Positions 23,447 to 35,261 of a DNA stretch of 64,000 nucleotides are shown here, one piece after another. The stretch's first letter is position 1; each line of letters starts with the position of its first letter. The notes under the pieces were generated by a model. The model made no database searches, was not told the origin of the DNA, and saw only the letters and a list, made by a program, of their open reading frames with translations. Source of the stretch: Cupriavidus pauculus (GTDB lineage: Bacteria; Pseudomonadota; Gammaproteobacteria; Burkholderiales; Burkholderiaceae); NCBI RefSeq assembly GCF_008693385.1, contig NZ_CP044065.1, positions 3,534,001 to 3,598,000 on the forward strand. Direction: 5' to 3'. Made by a program: the position numbers and the translations under genes.

Positions 23447-24088
23447 ATGCTGAAGCGACTGTTGGCCCCGTTCCTCACCGTTATCGCGCTGTCTGGTGTC
23501 GCATTCACCAGCGCCGCACAGGCCCAGGTTTCCGCCGATGCCGCCGCCACGCCCGATGGCCTGGTCAAGGCCGTCGTGACCGACGTCATGAACACCGTGA
23601 AGAGCGACAAGGACATGCAGGCCGGCAATATCGGCAAGATCACGCAGCTCGTCGAACAGAAGATCCTGCCGCATGCCAATTTCGAGAAGACCACGCAGAT
23701 CGCGATGGGCCGTAACTGGTCGAAGGCTTCGCCGGAGCAGCAAAAGGTCATCACCGACCAGTTCAAGACGCTGCTGATCCGCACCTACGCGGGCGCCATC
23801 GCGCAGATTCGCGACCAGGCCGTGCAATACCGTCCGTATCGCGGCACTGCCGACGACACCGACGCGACCATCCGCACGCAGGTGATCAACAAGGGCGAGC
23901 CGATCCAGATGGATTACCGCCTGGAGAAGACGCCCGAGGGCTGGAAGGTCTACGACATCAACGTGCTGGGCGCGTGGCTGACCGAGGCCTACAAGGGCAG
24001 CTTCAACACGATCGTGACGCAGCAGGGCATCGATGGCGTCATCAAGACCCTGCAGGACCGCAACAAGCAGCTCGCGAACGCCAAGTAA
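23447..24088 (+). CDS. mlaC: Periplasmic phospholipid-binding protein MlaC
   Basis: Soluble periplasmic carrier that shuttles phospholipid between MlaA and the MlaFEDB complex. The 213 residues have a Sec signal ending AAQAQ. The Tol_Tol_Ttg2 domain follows, with ILPHANFEKTTQIAMGRNW and VQYRPYRG. ATG at 23447 follows AAAGGAAAA; the upstream part of the open frame is rejected. A 195-base gap separates it from mlaA, so it may have an additional promoter. A strong terminator follows. Confidence 0.95.
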   Translation: MLKRLLAPFLTVIALSGVAFTSAAQAQVSADAAATPDGLVKAVVTDVMNTVKSDKDMQAGNIGKITQLVEQKILPHANFEKTTQIAMGRNWSKASPEQQKVITDQFKTLLIRTYAGAIAQIRDQAVQYRPYRGTADDTDATIRTQVINKGEPIQMDYRLEKTPEGWKVYDINVLGAWLTEAYKGSFNTIVTQQGIDGVIKTLQDRNKQLANAK

Positions 24089-24122
24089 CAGCGACTTCGC
24101 GTACAATGGGCTTTCGTGCCCG

Positions 24123-24153
24123 AAACGCCCGTGGCCTGCCACGGGCGTTTTTA
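24123..24153 (+). terminator. Intrinsic terminator between mlaC and mlaB
   Basis: Perfect 12-base stem AAACGCCCGTGG (24123-24134) and CCACGGGCGTTT (24139-24150), loop cctg, then T-rich sequence. It splits what is otherwise a continuous mla gene set. Confidence 0.85.
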
Positions 24154-24188
24154 CTTCTCCGTGTTGGCTTCCCAACTGCTGAATATCG

Positions 24189-24497
24189 ATGCTTTCGCTC
24201 GGAACCTCGCTGACCAACCAGAACGCCGCCGCCGTGCTGCGTGACGGGCTGGCGCGCGTGGCGCAGGGCGATGTCGCGGTGGATTGCGCGGGCCTCACGC
24301 ATGTCGATTCGTCGGCCGTCGCCGTGCTGCTCGGCTGGCAGCGCGCGGCCGCGGGCCGTGGCCAGACGCTCTCGATCGTCAACGTGCCGCCGCAGCTCGG
24401 CGAGCTGGCCGCGCTCTATGGCGTCGCGGGCCTGATCGGCCTGGCATCGGGCCTGCCCTCGGACGGCGCCCACCCCCAAGGCCACCACCGACATTGA
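24189..24497 (+). CDS. mlaB: STAS-domain protein MlaB
   Basis: Cytoplasmic STAS protein that binds MlaF and is needed for activity of the MlaFEDB transporter. It has 102 residues. VAVDCAGLTHVDSSAVAVLLGW is the STAS core strand-helix with the conserved Ser pair. The C-terminal 12 residues are His/Pro/Gly-rich. ATG at 24189 lies 36 bases after the terminator, so it depends on readthrough or on its own promoter, which I could not identify. Confidence 0.88.
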   Translation: MLSLGTSLTNQNAAAVLRDGLARVAQGDVAVDCAGLTHVDSSAVAVLLGWQRAAAGRGQTLSIVNVPPQLGELAALYGVAGLIGLASGLPSDGAHPQGHHRH

Positions 24498-24727
24498 ACC
24501 GGCATCCCTTGGCTGCGCGACGTACCTGAAACAGCGGTGCGCCAGCCCAAGCGATGCCCCGGCGGTGGGTCCGGAGCGGGACCTATCCCTCATCCCCTAT
24601 AATTCCGGGTTATTCGCCCCCACATGCCCCTGACATCGTTCCGCCAGGTGCTGCGCGGCAGACCCGGGGGCTCCAAACTCCAAGCCAGGCCGGTCCCGAA
24701 AGCGGACCCGTCACAAGACATTCGGCC

Positions 24728-25678
24728 ATGAAAGCCATCGAAATCACCGACGTTCGCAAGCGCTACCGCAGTCTGCAAGCGCTCAAGGGCGTCAGTTTCA
24801 CCGTCGAGCAAGGTGAGTTTTTTGGTCTGCTCGGCCCGAACGGCGCGGGCAAGACCACGTTGATCTCGATTCTCGCGGGCCTCAATCGCGCGGATTCGGG
24901 CCGTATCCAGGTGCTGGGCCACGATGTGGTGGGCGACTACCGCATGGCGCGCCGCATGCTCGGCGTGGTGCCGCAGGAACTCGTGTTCGACCCGTTCTTC
25001 ACGGTCCGCGAGACGCTGCGGCTGCAGTCCGGTTACTTCGGCATGCGCAACAACGACGACTGGATCGACGAGATCATGGCCAACCTCGATCTCACGAACA
25101 AGGCCGACAGCAACATGCGCCAGCTCTCGGGCGGCATGAAGCGCCGCGTGCTCGTGGCGCAGGCGCTCGTGCACCGTCCGCCTGTGATCGTGCTCGACGA
25201 GCCGACCGCGGGCGTGGATGTGGAACTGCGCCAGACGCTGTGGAAGTTCATCTCGCGCCTGAACCGCGAGGGCCATACGATCATCCTGACCACGCATTAC
25301 CTCGAGGAAGCCGAAGCGCTGTGCGATCGCATCGCGATGCTCAAGTTCGGCGAGGTGGTCGCGCTCGATCGCACGAGCAGCCTGCTCAATCAGTTCGCGG
25401 GCCTGCAGTTGGTACTCACCCTCTCGCGTGGCGTTCTGCCTGCTGCGCTCGAAGCCCTGCGCATGCCCGCCAACCCCGGAGAGCGCGCCCATCGGCTGCG
25501 CCTCTCGGGCTACGAGGCCGTGGAACCCATCCTGGCCGCGCTGCGCGAGGCCGGTTGCGAGATCGAAGACATGGAAGTGAGCAAGGCCGACCTCGAGGAC
25601 GTGTTCGTCCAGATCATGCGCCGCGAGGGGCACATGCCCGGCTCGACGCCGGCCACCGCGATGGAGGCCGCAGCATGA
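24728..25678 (+). CDS. ABC transporter ATP-binding protein (YadG-like)
   Basis: ATPase of a two-gene ABC-2 exporter. The 316 residues show Walker A GLLGPNGAGKTT, signature MRQLSGGMKRRV, Walker B PPVIVLDEPTAGVD and H-loop ILTTHYLEEAE. The C-terminal region contains a DUF4162-like segment ending KADLEDVFVQIM. ATG at 24728 was chosen; the upstream in-frame extension lacks domain similarity. It overlaps the permease start by four bases. In Burkholderiaceae this pair commonly lies between the mla genes and murA. The substrate is unknown. Confidence 0.93.
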   Translation: MKAIEITDVRKRYRSLQALKGVSFTVEQGEFFGLLGPNGAGKTTLISILAGLNRADSGRIQVLGHDVVGDYRMARRMLGVVPQELVFDPFFTVRETLRLQSGYFGMRNNDDWIDEIMANLDLTNKADSNMRQLSGGMKRRVLVAQALVHRPPVIVLDEPTAGVDVELRQTLWKFISRLNREGHTIILTTHYLEEAEALCDRIAMLKFGEVVALDRTSSLLNQFAGLQLVLTLSRGVLPAALEALRMPANPGERAHRLRLSGYEAVEPILAALREAGCEIEDMEVSKADLEDVFVQIMRREGHMPGSTPATAMEAAA

Positions 25679-26496
25679 AGACGCCGGCGGAAATCGAACT
25701 GGCCGAGAATGCGCGCCTGTCGGCCATGTCCGTGGGTGGATTCGTGGGCTTTCGCACGCTGCTCTACAAGGAGGTGTTGCGCTTCTGGAAGGTTGCCTTC
25801 CAGACTGTGGCGGCACCGGTGATGACGGCGGTGCTGTACCTGCTGATCTTCGGGCATGTGCTCGAAGGGCGCGTGGAGGTGTACGACCGCATCAGCTACA
25901 CCGCGTTCCTCGTGCCCGGGCTCGTGATGATGAGCGTGTTGCAGAACGCGTTCGCGAACAGTTCGTCGTCACTGATCCAGTCGAAAATCACGGGCAACCT
26001 CGTGTTCATCATGCTGCCGCCGCTGTCGCACTGGGAGATGTTCGGCGCGTATGTCACCGCCTCGGTCATCCGCGGTATCAGCGTGGGGCTGGGCGTGCTG
26101 ATCGTGACGGGCCTGCTTGCGCCGCTGCATCTGGCCAGTATCGGCTGGGTGCTCGTGTTCGCGGTCCTCGGTGCCGGCATTCTCGGCACGCTGGGGCTGA
26201 TTGCCGGGATCTGGGCCGAGAAGTTCGACCAGCTCGCGGCGTTTCAGAATTTTCTGATCATGCCGGCCACCTTCCTGGCAGGCGTGTTCTATTCGATTCA
26301 TAGCCTGCCGCCGTTCTGGCAGGCGGTGTCGCATGCCAACCCGTTCTTCTACATGATCGACGGGTTCCGCTACGGCTTCTTTGGCCAGTCGGACGTATCG
26401 CCGCTGTTCAGCCTGGCCGTGGTGAGCGTGGCGTTCGTGGTGCTCGCGGCGCTCGCGCTGCGGATGCTGCGCACCGGATACAAGCTGCGGCACTGA
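25675..26496 (+). CDS. ABC-2 type transporter permease (YadH-like)
   Basis: Membrane partner of the preceding ATPase, with 273 residues and about six membrane helices. GFRTLLYKEVLRFWKV near the N-terminus, then FLVPGLVMMSVLQNAFANSS and MPATFLAGVFYSIHSLPPFW, are typical of the YadH/NodJ group. ATG at 25675 overlaps the ATPase stop, implying coupled expression. Confidence 0.93.
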   Translation: MKTPAEIELAENARLSAMSVGGFVGFRTLLYKEVLRFWKVAFQTVAAPVMTAVLYLLIFGHVLEGRVEVYDRISYTAFLVPGLVMMSVLQNAFANSSSSLIQSKITGNLVFIMLPPLSHWEMFGAYVTASVIRGISVGLGVLIVTGLLAPLHLASIGWVLVFAVLGAGILGTLGLIAGIWAEKFDQLAAFQNFLIMPATFLAGVFYSIHSLPPFWQAVSHANPFFYMIDGFRYGFFGQSDVSPLFSLAVVSVAFVVLAALALRMLRTGYKLRH

Positions 26497-26555
26497 ACGG
26501 GGCGATTGCCCGACGCACCGCACCACCGAATTTGGAAGTTTTACAAGAGACAGAG

Positions 26556-26816
26556 ATGCTGCCCACACCGGAACAAGTCAGGGACTACATTGCCCAAGGA
26601 TTGCCCTGCGACCATCTGGAGGTCGAGGGCGACGGCCAGCACTTCTTCGCGACGATCGTGAGCGCGGAGTTCGACGGCAAGCGCCTGATCCAGCGGCACC
26701 AGCGCGTGTACGCGGCGCTGGGCGACCGCATGCGCGCGGAGATCCACGCGCTGTCGATGAAGACGCTGACGCCCGCCGAATGGAGCGCGGGGCAGGCTGG
26801 CGCAGGCCAGCAGTAA
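26556..26816 (+). CDS. ibaG: BolA-family protein, IbaG type
   Basis: Small class II KH-fold protein that with monothiol glutaredoxins handles Fe-S clusters. The 86 residues read MLPTPEQVRDYIAQGLPCDHL at the start, then FFATIVSAEFDGKRLIQRHQ, and MKTLTPAEW at the C-terminus, the BolA end motif. ATG at 26556 follows AAGAGA. The position just before murA matches ibaG of E. coli. Confidence 0.88.
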   Translation: MLPTPEQVRDYIAQGLPCDHLEVEGDGQHFFATIVSAEFDGKRLIQRHQRVYAALGDRMRAEIHALSMKTLTPAEWSAGQAGAGQQ

Positions 26817-26826
26817 CCAGACATAA

Positions 26827-28086
<1,260 letters not shown>

Positions 28087-28119
28087 CGCGCCCCACAGAA
28101 CAAGATAGAGAAGAATTCG

Positions 28120-28806
28120 ATGAGTCCCGCTGCTTTTGCCTCGCTCAATGCCACGTCCGGTCAGTTGACGCTGGCGCTGTCCAAGGGCCGTATCTTCACG
28201 GAGACCCTGCCGCTGCTCGAAGCCGCGGGTATCCACGTGACCGAAGATCCGGAGACCTCGCGCAAGCTGATCCTGCCGACGTCCGATCCGGCCGTGCGCG
28301 TGATCATCGTGCGCGCCTCGGACGTGCCGACGTACGTGCAGTACGGCGCCGCCGACTTCGGCGTGGCCGGCAAGGATGTGCTGCTCGAGCATGGCATGAC
28401 GGGCCTGTATGCGCCGATCGATCTCAATATCGCGCGCTGCCGCATGTCCGTGGCGGTGCCGGCGGGATTCGACTACGCGAACGCGGTGCGCCAGGGGGCG
28501 CGTCTCGCGGTGGCAACCAAATACGTGCAGACCGCGCGCGAGCACTTTGCCAAGAAGGGCGTGCACGTGGATCTGATCAAGCTGTATGGATCGATGGAAC
28601 TGGGCCCGCTCGTGGGCCTGTCCGACGCGATCGTCGACCTCGTGAGCACCGGCGGCACGCTGCGCGCGAACAATCTGGTCGAGGTCGAGGAGATCATGCA
28701 GATCTCGTCGCGGCTGGTCGTGAACCAGGCCGCGCTGAAACTCAAGCGCGAACGCCTTGCGCCGATTCTCGAAGCGTTCGAAGCGGCCTCGGCGGCGATG
28801 GCTTGA
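28120..28806 (+). CDS. hisG: ATP phosphoribosyltransferase, short form
   Basis: First enzyme of histidine biosynthesis. At 228 residues this is the short form, which lacks the C-terminal regulatory domain and in other organisms works as a complex with HisZ; no hisZ is seen in the window. [18 protein letters not shown] is the N-terminal signature. [18 protein letters not shown] is the PRPP-binding region. It opens the his cluster. Confidence 0.95.
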   Translation: MSPAAFASLNATSGQLTLALSKGRIFTETLPLLEAAGIHVTEDPETSRKLILPTSDPAVRVIIVRASDVPTYVQYGAADFGVAGKDVLLEHGMTGLYAPIDLNIARCRMSVAVPAGFDYANAVRQGARLAVATKYVQTAREHFAKKGVHVDLIKLYGSMELGPLVGLSDAIVDLVSTGGTLRANNLVEVEEIMQISSRLVVNQAALKLKRERLAPILEAFEAASAAMA

Positions 28807-28825
28807 GGTTGCGAGGAAGGAAGTC

Positions 28826-30160
28826 ATGAACGAAACCGATATGGACAACCTGTCGATCCGCCGGCTCGACTCCACCGAACCCGGCTTTGCCACGGCGCTG
28901 CGCCAGGTGCTGGCGTTCGAGGCGGGCGAGGACGAGGCCATCGATCGCGCCGCCGCGCAGATCCTGGCCGACGTGCGCGCGCGCGGCGACGACGCGGTGC
29001 TCGAATACACGGCCCGTTTCGACCGCGTGGAAGCGGCATCGCTGACCGCGCTGGAACTGTCGCAGGCCGAACTCGAAGCCGCGCTGGAAGAGCTCGAACC
29101 CAAGCGCCGCGCGGCGCTGGAAGCCGCCGCGGCACGCGTGCGCGCCTACCACGAGAAGCAGAAGATCGAATGCGGCAGCCATAGCTGGGAATACACCGAG
29201 GCCGACGGCACCATGCTGGGCCAGAAGGTGACCCCGCTGGACCGCGTGGGCCTGTACGTGCCCGGCGGCAAGGCCGCGTATCCGTCGTCCGTGCTGATGA
29301 ACGCGATTCCCGCGCGCGTCGCCGGCGTAAAAGAAGTGATCATGGTCGTGCCCACGCCCGGCGGCGTGCGCAACGAACTAGTGCTGGCCGCCGCGCAGAT
29401 CGCGGGCGTGGACCGCGTGTTCACGATCGGCGGCGCGCAGGCCGTGGGCGCGCTCGCGTTCGGTACCGCGACGATTCCGCAGGTGGACAAGATCGTCGGT
29501 CCCGGCAATGCCTATGTGGCCGCCGCCAAGCGCCGCGTGTTCGGCACGGTCGGCATCGACATGATCGCGGGTCCGTCGGAAATCCTCGTTATCTGCGACG
29601 GCACCACCGATCCGGACTGGGTCGCGATGGATCTGTTCTCGCAGGCCGAGCACGACGAACTTGCCCAGTCGATCCTGCTGTGCCCCGATGCCGCGTACCT
29701 CGACCGCGTGGAAGCCAGCATCCAGCGCCAGCTCGGTACCATGCCGCGCCGCCAGGTCATCGCCGCGTCGCTGTCCGGCCGCGGCGCGCTGATCAAGGTG
29801 CGCGACATGGAAGAAGCCTGCGAGATCGCCAACGCGATCGCGCCCGAGCACCTCGAGATCTCGGCCGAGAATCCGCGCCAGTGGAGCGAGAAGATCCGCC
29901 ACGCGGGCGCGATCTTCCTGGGCCGCTACACGAGCGAGTCGCTCGGCGACTATTGCGCGGGTCCGAACCACGTGCTGCCCACCTCGCGCACCGCGCGTTT
30001 CTCGTCGCCGCTAGGCGTCTACGACTTCCAGAAGCGCTCGAGCCTGATCGAGGTCAGCGAGGGCGGCGCGCAGATGCTGGGCCAGATCGCCGCCGAGCTC
30101 GCCTATGGCGAAGGCCTGCAGGCGCATGCCCGCAGCGCCGAATACCGTTTCAAACGCTAA
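28826..30160 (+). CDS. hisD: Histidinol dehydrogenase
   Basis: Zn-dependent enzyme that oxidises L-histidinol to L-histidine in two NAD-linked steps. The 444 residues contain [45 protein letters not shown] and the Zn/catalytic region [16 protein letters not shown], with [10 protein letters not shown] near the end. ATG at 28826 follows AGGAAGG. It lies 19 bases after hisG. Confidence 0.96.
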   Translation: MNETDMDNLSIRRLDSTEPGFATALRQVLAFEAGEDEAIDRAAAQILADVRARGDDAVLEYTARFDRVEAASLTALELSQAELEAALEELEPKRRAALEAAAARVRAYHEKQKIECGSHSWEYTEADGTMLGQKVTPLDRVGLYVPGGKAAYPSSVLMNAIPARVAGVKEVIMVVPTPGGVRNELVLAAAQIAGVDRVFTIGGAQAVGALAFGTATIPQVDKIVGPGNAYVAAAKRRVFGTVGIDMIAGPSEILVICDGTTDPDWVAMDLFSQAEHDELAQSILLCPDAAYLDRVEASIQRQLGTMPRRQVIAASLSGRGALIKVRDMEEACEIANAIAPEHLEISAENPRQWSEKIRHAGAIFLGRYTSESLGDYCAGPNHVLPTSRTARFSSPLGVYDFQKRSSLIEVSEGGAQMLGQIAAELAYGEGLQAHARSAEYRFKR

Positions 30161-30196
30161 GTTTTTCCACCCATTACTGATCTACAGAGGATTTTC

Positions 30197-31297
30197 ATGT
30201 CAGCCGCAGCGCCTTCCCTGATCGACCGAATCATCCGTGACGATGTACGCGCCATGGGCGCCTACCACGTGCCGGATTCGCACGGTCTGGTGAAGCTGGA
30301 CGCGATGGAGAACCCGTACCGCCTGCCGCCCGAACTGCGCGAACAGCTCGGCAAGCGGCTGTCGGAGGTCGCGCTGAACCGCTACCCGGTGCCGACCAGC
30401 GAGGCCCTGCGTGCGAAGCTGAAGTCCGTGATGCAGGTGCCGGCCGGCATGGAGATCCTGCTCGGCAACGGTTCCGACGAACTGATCAGCATCATCGCGA
30501 TGGCGGCCGCAAAGCCGGGCGCGAAGGTGATGGCGCCCGTGCCGGGCTTCGTGATGTACGCGATTTCCGCGCAGTTCGCGGGCCTCGAGTTTATCGGCGT
30601 GCCGCTGCGCGAGGATCTGACGCTCGACCGCGCGCGGATGCTGCGGAAGATGGCCGAGGAACAGCCGGCGATCATCTACCTCGCGTACCCGAACAATCCG
30701 ACCGGGAACCTGTTCAACGCCGAGGACATGGAAGTGATCGTGCGCGCGGCCAATGGCGACGTGTGCAACAGCCTCGTGGTCGTGGACGAGGCCTACCAGC
30801 CGTTCGCGCAGGACAGCTGGATGCCGCGCCTCGCGGACTTCGGCAACCTGGTGGTCATGCGCACCGTGTCCAAGCTGGGTCTGGCCGGCATCCGCCTTGG
30901 CTACATGGCCGGCTCGCCGGCATGGATGGAGCAGTTCGACAAGGTGCGTCCGCCGTACAACATCAACGTGCTGACCGAAGCCACCGCGCTGTTCGCGCTG
31001 GAACATGTGGACGTGCTCGACGAACAGGCCGCCAGCCTGCGGGAGCAGCGCGCCATTCTGGCCGCGCAACTGGCCGCGCTGCCGGGCGTGACGGTGTTCC
31101 CGAGCGACGCCAACTTCCTGTTGATTCGCGTGCCGGATGCGGCACAGACGTTCGAACGTCTCGTTTCCCGCAAGGTACTGATCAAGAACGTGAGTAAAAT
31201 GCACGCATTGCTGGCCAACTGTCTGCGCGTGACGGTCAGCACGCCCGAAGAAAACGCGCAGTTCATGGAAGCCTTTGTCGCTTCGTTGCAGGATTAA
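30197..31297 (+). CDS. hisC: Histidinol-phosphate aminotransferase
   Basis: PLP-dependent transaminase converting imidazole-acetol phosphate to histidinol phosphate. The 366 residues contain [20 protein letters not shown] and [11 protein letters not shown]. The PLP-lysine region is [19 protein letters not shown] at 30197 follows AGAGGA. It lies 36 bases after hisD. Confidence 0.96.
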
Positions 31298-31304
31298 CAC
31301 CACC

Positions 31305-31892
31305 ATGCGTGTTGCAGAGGTCACCCGCAATACCTCGGAAACGCAGATCCGCGTTTCGCTGAATCTCGACGGTTCCGGTCGCCAGAAACTGGCGTCCGGC
31401 GTACCGTTCCTCGACCACATGCTGGATCAGATCGCCCGCCATGGCATGTTCGACCTCGAGGTCGAAGCCACCGGCGACACCCATATCGACGACCATCACA
31501 CGGTCGAGGATGTGGGCATTACCCTCGGGCAGGCCGTCGCCCGCGCGATCGGCGACAAGAAGGGCATCACCCGTTATGGGCACAGCTACGTGCCGCTGGA
31601 CGAATGCCTGTCGCGCGTGGTCATCGACTTCTCGGGCCGTCCGGGCCTGGAATTCCACGTGCCGTTCACGCGCGCCCGTGTGGGCAGCTTCGACGTCGAC
31701 CTGACCATCGAGTTCTTCCGCGGCTTCGTCAATCATGCCGGCGTGACGCTCCATATCGACAACCTGCGTGGCATCAATGCGCACCATCAATGCGAGACGG
31801 TGTTCAAGGCCTTTGGCCGTGCGCTGCGCATGGCGGTGGAGCTGGACCCGCGCGCGGCCAACACGATTCCTTCGACCAAGGGTACGCTCTAA
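31305..31892 (+). CDS. hisB: Imidazoleglycerol-phosphate dehydratase
   Basis: Mn-dependent dehydratase of histidine biosynthesis, monofunctional (195 residues, no histidinol-phosphatase domain). [30 protein letters not shown] and the later [15 protein letters not shown] carry the metal-binding His/Glu repeats. ATG at 31305 is seven bases after the hisC stop. A separate histidinol-phosphate phosphatase would be needed and is not identified in the cluster. Confidence 0.96.
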
Positions 31893-31970
31893 CGGGAAAC
31901 TTCCCCAGGACACCTGTCTGGCGAGCCGGCTGGTTGCGGCGCTGCCGATCGTTCGCGACCGACCGCAACC

Positions 31971-32594
31971 ATGGACACGCTCAAGTCATTTATCTCGCTG
32001 CTGGCGCTGATCAATCCGATCGGGGCGATCCCGTTCTTCATCAGCCTGACGAGTCAGCAGACCGAGGCCGAGAAGATGCGGACGATCAAGACCGCATCGG
32101 TCTCGGTGGCGATCGTCGTGGGGGTGTCGGCGCTGCTGGGGCAGCAGATCATCGAGTTCTTCAATATCTCGGTGGCCTCGCTGCAGGTGGGCGGTGGACT
32201 GATCATGATCATGATGGCCATGAACATGATCAACGCGCAGGCAGGCCGTACGCGCGCCACGCCCGAGGAAGAGGACGAGGCGGAAGCCAAGGCGAGCATT
32301 GCGGTGGTGCCACTGGCGCTGCCGCTGCTGACCGGGCCGGGATCGATCAGCACGGTCATCGTGTATGCGGGCAAGACGCAGCACTGGTACCAGTTGCTGA
32401 TTCTCGTCGGCATCGGCATCGTGCTTGGCGGCGTGGTGTACATGACGTTTCGCGCGGCCGATCCGATCGCGCGGGTGATTGGCCGTACCGGCATCAATAT
32501 CGGCACGCGCCTGATGGGGCTGATCCTGTCGGCGCTGGCCGTGGAATTCATCGTGGACGGGCTGAAGACCCTTTTGCCTGTTTTGAAATCATGA
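31971..32594 (+). CDS. MarC-family integral membrane protein
   Basis: The protein has 207 residues and six predicted membrane helices. The start [20 protein letters not shown] is the MarC/UPF0056 signature, and [18 protein letters not shown] is the second conserved repeat. Function is unknown; the historical link of MarC to multidrug resistance in E. coli was not supported. It sits between hisB and hisH and overlaps hisH by four bases (ATGA at 32591-32594), so it is co-transcribed with the his genes. Confidence 0.9.
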   Translation: MDTLKSFISLLALINPIGAIPFFISLTSQQTEAEKMRTIKTASVSVAIVVGVSALLGQQIIEFFNISVASLQVGGGLIMIMMAMNMINAQAGRTRATPEEEDEAEAKASIAVVPLALPLLTGPGSISTVIVYAGKTQHWYQLLILVGIGIVLGGVVYMTFRAADPIARVIGRTGINIGTRLMGLILSALAVEFIVDGLKTLLPVLKS

Positions 32595-33244
32595 CTACCA
32601 TAGCTATTGTGGATTACGGCATGGGCAACCTGCGCTCGGTGGCGCAGGCGCTGCGCGCCGCGGCGCCGGAGGCGAATGTCCAGGTCGTGGACCGCCCCGA
32701 GCAGATTCGCGCGGCGGACCGTGTGGTCCTGCCGGGCCAGGGTGCCATGCCGGATTGCATGGGTGCGCTCGGCGCGTCGGGCCTGCAGGAAGCGGTGATC
32801 GAAGCGGCCGCCAACAAGCCGATGTTCGGTGTGTGCGTTGGCGAACAGATGCTGTTCGACCGCAGCACCGAAAGTCGTCCTGGCGACGCGGCCACGCCGT
32901 GCCTCGGACTGATGCCCGGTGAGGTCATCCGTTTCGAGTTGGAAGGCCAGTTGCAGGCGGACGGTTCGCGCTTCAAGGTGCCGCAGATGGGCTGGAACCG
33001 TGTGCGTCAGACGCGGGAGCACCCGATCTGGCAGGGCGTTCCGGACAACAGCTGGTTTTATTTCGTGCACAGCTACTACGTGCATGCGCAGGACCCGGCC
33101 GATACCGCCGGGGAGACCGAATACGGTGTCGTGTTTACCAGCGCGGTAGCACGCGATAATATTTTTGCCACGCAGTTCCACCCCGAGAAGAGCGCAGCGA
33201 TGGGTTTGCAGCTATACCGGAACTTCGTGCACTGGAATCCCTGA
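32591..33244 (+). CDS. hisH: Imidazole glycerol phosphate synthase, glutamine amidotransferase subunit
   Basis: Glutaminase half of IGP synthase; supplies ammonia to HisF. The 217 residues contain [14 protein letters not shown] at the start, [13 protein letters not shown] with the catalytic Cys, and [10 protein letters not shown] with the His/Glu of the triad. It is translationally coupled to the preceding MarC-like gene. An 80-base gap to hisA carries a weak hairpin and T-rich sequence. Confidence 0.97.
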   Translation: MTTIAIVDYGMGNLRSVAQALRAAAPEANVQVVDRPEQIRAADRVVLPGQGAMPDCMGALGASGLQEAVIEAAANKPMFGVCVGEQMLFDRSTESRPGDAATPCLGLMPGEVIRFELEGQLQADGSRFKVPQMGWNRVRQTREHPIWQGVPDNSWFYFVHSYYVHAQDPADTAGETEYGVVFTSAVARDNIFATQFHPEKSAAMGLQLYRNFVHWNP

Positions 33245-33260
33245 AGTACTCCTGATCGAA

Positions 33261-33302
33261 GGCCGTCATTGCGGCGGCCCTGCTTTCATTTTTTCTTTTT
33301 TA
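33261..33302 (+). terminator. Weak hairpin with T-rich tail between hisH and hisA
   Basis: GGCCG (33261-33265) pairs with CGGCC (33275-33279), then a T-rich run to about 33302. The five-base stem is weak and lies within the his operon, so it would at most attenuate. Confidence 0.3.
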
Positions 33303-33324
33303 CACAACCTCGCTCGTCACGCAT

Positions 33325-34068
33325 ATGTTGCTCATTCCGGCCATCGACCTGAAGGACGGTCAGTGTGTACGCCTCAAACAAGGCGACATGGACCAGGCCA
33401 CCGTCTTTTCCGAAGATCCCGCCGCCATGGCACGTCACTGGGTGGACCAGGGCGCGCGCCGCCTCCATCTCGTCGACCTCAATGGTGCCTTTGTGGGCAA
33501 GCCCCGCAACGAAGCCGCGATCAAGGCGATCATCGCCGAAGTCGGCGACGAGATTCCGGTGCAGCTCGGTGGTGGCATCCGTGACCTGAATACGATCGAG
33601 CGCTGGCTCGACGATGGCCTGTCGTACGTGATCATCGGCACCGCCGCGGTCAAGAATCCCGGTTTCCTCAAGGACGCGTGCTCCGCGTTCGGCGGCCACA
33701 TCATCGTCGGGCTCGATGCCAAGGACGGCAAGGTGGCGACCGACGGCTGGAGCAAGCTGACCGGCCACGAGGTGGTGGATCTCGCGCGCAAGTACGAGGA
33801 CTACGGCGTGGAAGCGATCATCTACACCGACATCGGCCGCGACGGCATGCTCCAGGGCATCAATATCGACGCGACGGTCAAGCTCGCGCAGTCGATGTCG
33901 ATTCCGGTCATTGCCAGCGGCGGCCTCTCGAACCTCACCGATATCGAACGCCTGTGCCAGGTGGAGCGCGAAGGGGTGGAGGGCGTGATCTGCGGTCGCG
34001 CGATCTACTCGGGCGACCTCAATTTTGCCGACGCCCAGGCGCGCGCCGACGTCCTCGGCGCCGAGTAA
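33325..34068 (+). CDS. hisA: Phosphoribosylformimino-5-aminoimidazole carboxamide ribotide isomerase
   Basis: TIM-barrel isomerase converting ProFAR to PRFAR. The 247 residues contain [16 protein letters not shown] with the catalytic Asp. LGGGIRDL and [13 protein letters not shown] with the second Asp mark the two half-barrel phosphate sites. It shares its fold with HisF, which follows after 15 bases. Confidence 0.97.
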   Translation: MLLIPAIDLKDGQCVRLKQGDMDQATVFSEDPAAMARHWVDQGARRLHLVDLNGAFVGKPRNEAAIKAIIAEVGDEIPVQLGGGIRDLNTIERWLDDGLSYVIIGTAAVKNPGFLKDACSAFGGHIIVGLDAKDGKVATDGWSKLTGHEVVDLARKYEDYGVEAIIYTDIGRDGMLQGINIDATVKLAQSMSIPVIASGGLSNLTDIERLCQVEREGVEGVICGRAIYSGDLNFADAQARADVLGAE

Positions 34069-34083
34069 TTTTTATACGCACGC

Positions 34084-34854
34084 ATGCTAGCCAAACGCAT
34101 CATCCCCTGCCTGGACGTCACGAACGGGCGGGTGGTCAAGGGCGTCAACTTCCTAGAGTTGCGCGACGCTGGCGACCCGGTTGAAATCGCTCGCCGCTAC
34201 GACGAGCAGGGCGCCGACGAAATCACTTTCCTCGACATCACCGCGACCAGCGACGGCCGCGACCTGATTCTGCACATCATCGAGGCCGTGGCTTCGCAGG
34301 TGTTCATTCCGCTGACGGTGGGCGGTGGCGTGCGCGCCGTCGAGGACGTGCGCCGCCTGCTCAATGCGGGCGCGGACAAGATCAGCGTCAACTCGTCGGC
34401 CATCGCGAATCCGCAGCTGGTGTCGGATGCCACGGGCAAGTACGGCTCGCAGTGCATCGTCGTGGCCATCGACGCCAAGCGCAGTTCCGCGCCGGGCGAG
34501 CCGCCGCGCTGGGAAGTGTTCACGCATGGCGGCCGCAAGGCCACCGGGCTCGACGTGGTGGCGTGGGCGCGCCAGATGGCCGAACGCGGCGCCGGCGAGC
34601 TGCTGCTCACGAGCATGGACCGCGACGGAACGAAGAGCGGCTTCGACCTCGAACTCACGCGCGCTGTCAGCGACGCGGTGTCGATTCCCGTTATTGCATC
34701 GGGGGGTGTCGGCGGCCTGCAGGATCTGGCCGATGGCATTACCGTGGGCCGCGCCGACGCGGTACTGGCGGCGAGCATTTTTCACTACGGCCAGCACACC
34801 GTCGGTGAAGCGAAGGAATTCATGGCCCGGCAGGGCATCCCGATGCGGACGTGA
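34084..34854 (+). CDS. hisF: Imidazole glycerol phosphate synthase, cyclase subunit
   Basis: TIM-barrel cyclase that uses ammonia from HisH to make IGP and AICAR. The 256 residues start [20 protein letters not shown] with the catalytic Asp. Further signatures are [13 protein letters not shown] and [15 protein letters not shown] with the second catalytic Asp. It ends next to hisI. Confidence 0.97.
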   Translation: MLAKRIIPCLDVTNGRVVKGVNFLELRDAGDPVEIARRYDEQGADEITFLDITATSDGRDLILHIIEAVASQVFIPLTVGGGVRAVEDVRRLLNAGADKISVNSSAIANPQLVSDATGKYGSQCIVVAIDAKRSSAPGEPPRWEVFTHGGRKATGLDVVAWARQMAERGAGELLLTSMDRDGTKSGFDLELTRAVSDAVSIPVIASGGVGGLQDLADGITVGRADAVLAASIFHYGQHTVGEAKEFMARQGIPMRT

Positions 34855-34856
34855 TC

Positions 34857-35261
34857 ATGGCAAAGAAGTGGCTGAATAAAGTGAAGTGGGACGACAACGG
34901 GCTGGTGCCCGTCATCGTCCAGGAAGTCGGCTCGAACGACGTGCTGATGTTCGCATTCATGAATCGCGACGCGCTGCAGCGGACCGTCGAGCTCGGCGAG
35001 GCCGTGTTCTGGTCGCGCTCGCGCAAGCGTCTGTGGCACAAGGGCGAGGAGTCCGGTCACGTGCAGAAGGTGCACGAGATTCGCCTGGACTGCGACGAGG
35101 ACGTGGTGCTGCTGAAGGTCACGCAGGTGGACAGCATCGCCTGCCACACGGGCCGTCACTCGTGCTTCTTCCAGAAGTTCGAGGGCGATGTCGAGAGCGG
35201 GGACTGGCAGACCGTCGAGCCCGTGCTCAAGGATCCGTCCACCATCTACGCCAAGCCATGA
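34857..35261 (+). CDS. hisI: Phosphoribosyl-AMP cyclohydrolase
   Basis: Zn-dependent hydrolase opening the adenine ring of PR-AMP, the third step of the pathway. The 134 residues contain [18 protein letters not shown], then [11 protein letters not shown] and [10 protein letters not shown] with the Zn/Mg cysteines and acids. ATG at 34857 is preferred; GTG at 34851 overlapping the hisF stop would add two residues. It is a separate gene from hisE, as usual in betaproteobacteria. The stop overlaps hisE. Confidence 0.96.
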   Translation: MAKKWLNKVKWDDNGLVPVIVQEVGSNDVLMFAFMNRDALQRTVELGEAVFWSRSRKRLWHKGEESGHVQKVHEIRLDCDEDVVLLKVTQVDSIACHTGRHSCFFQKFEGDVESGDWQTVEPVLKDPSTIYAKP

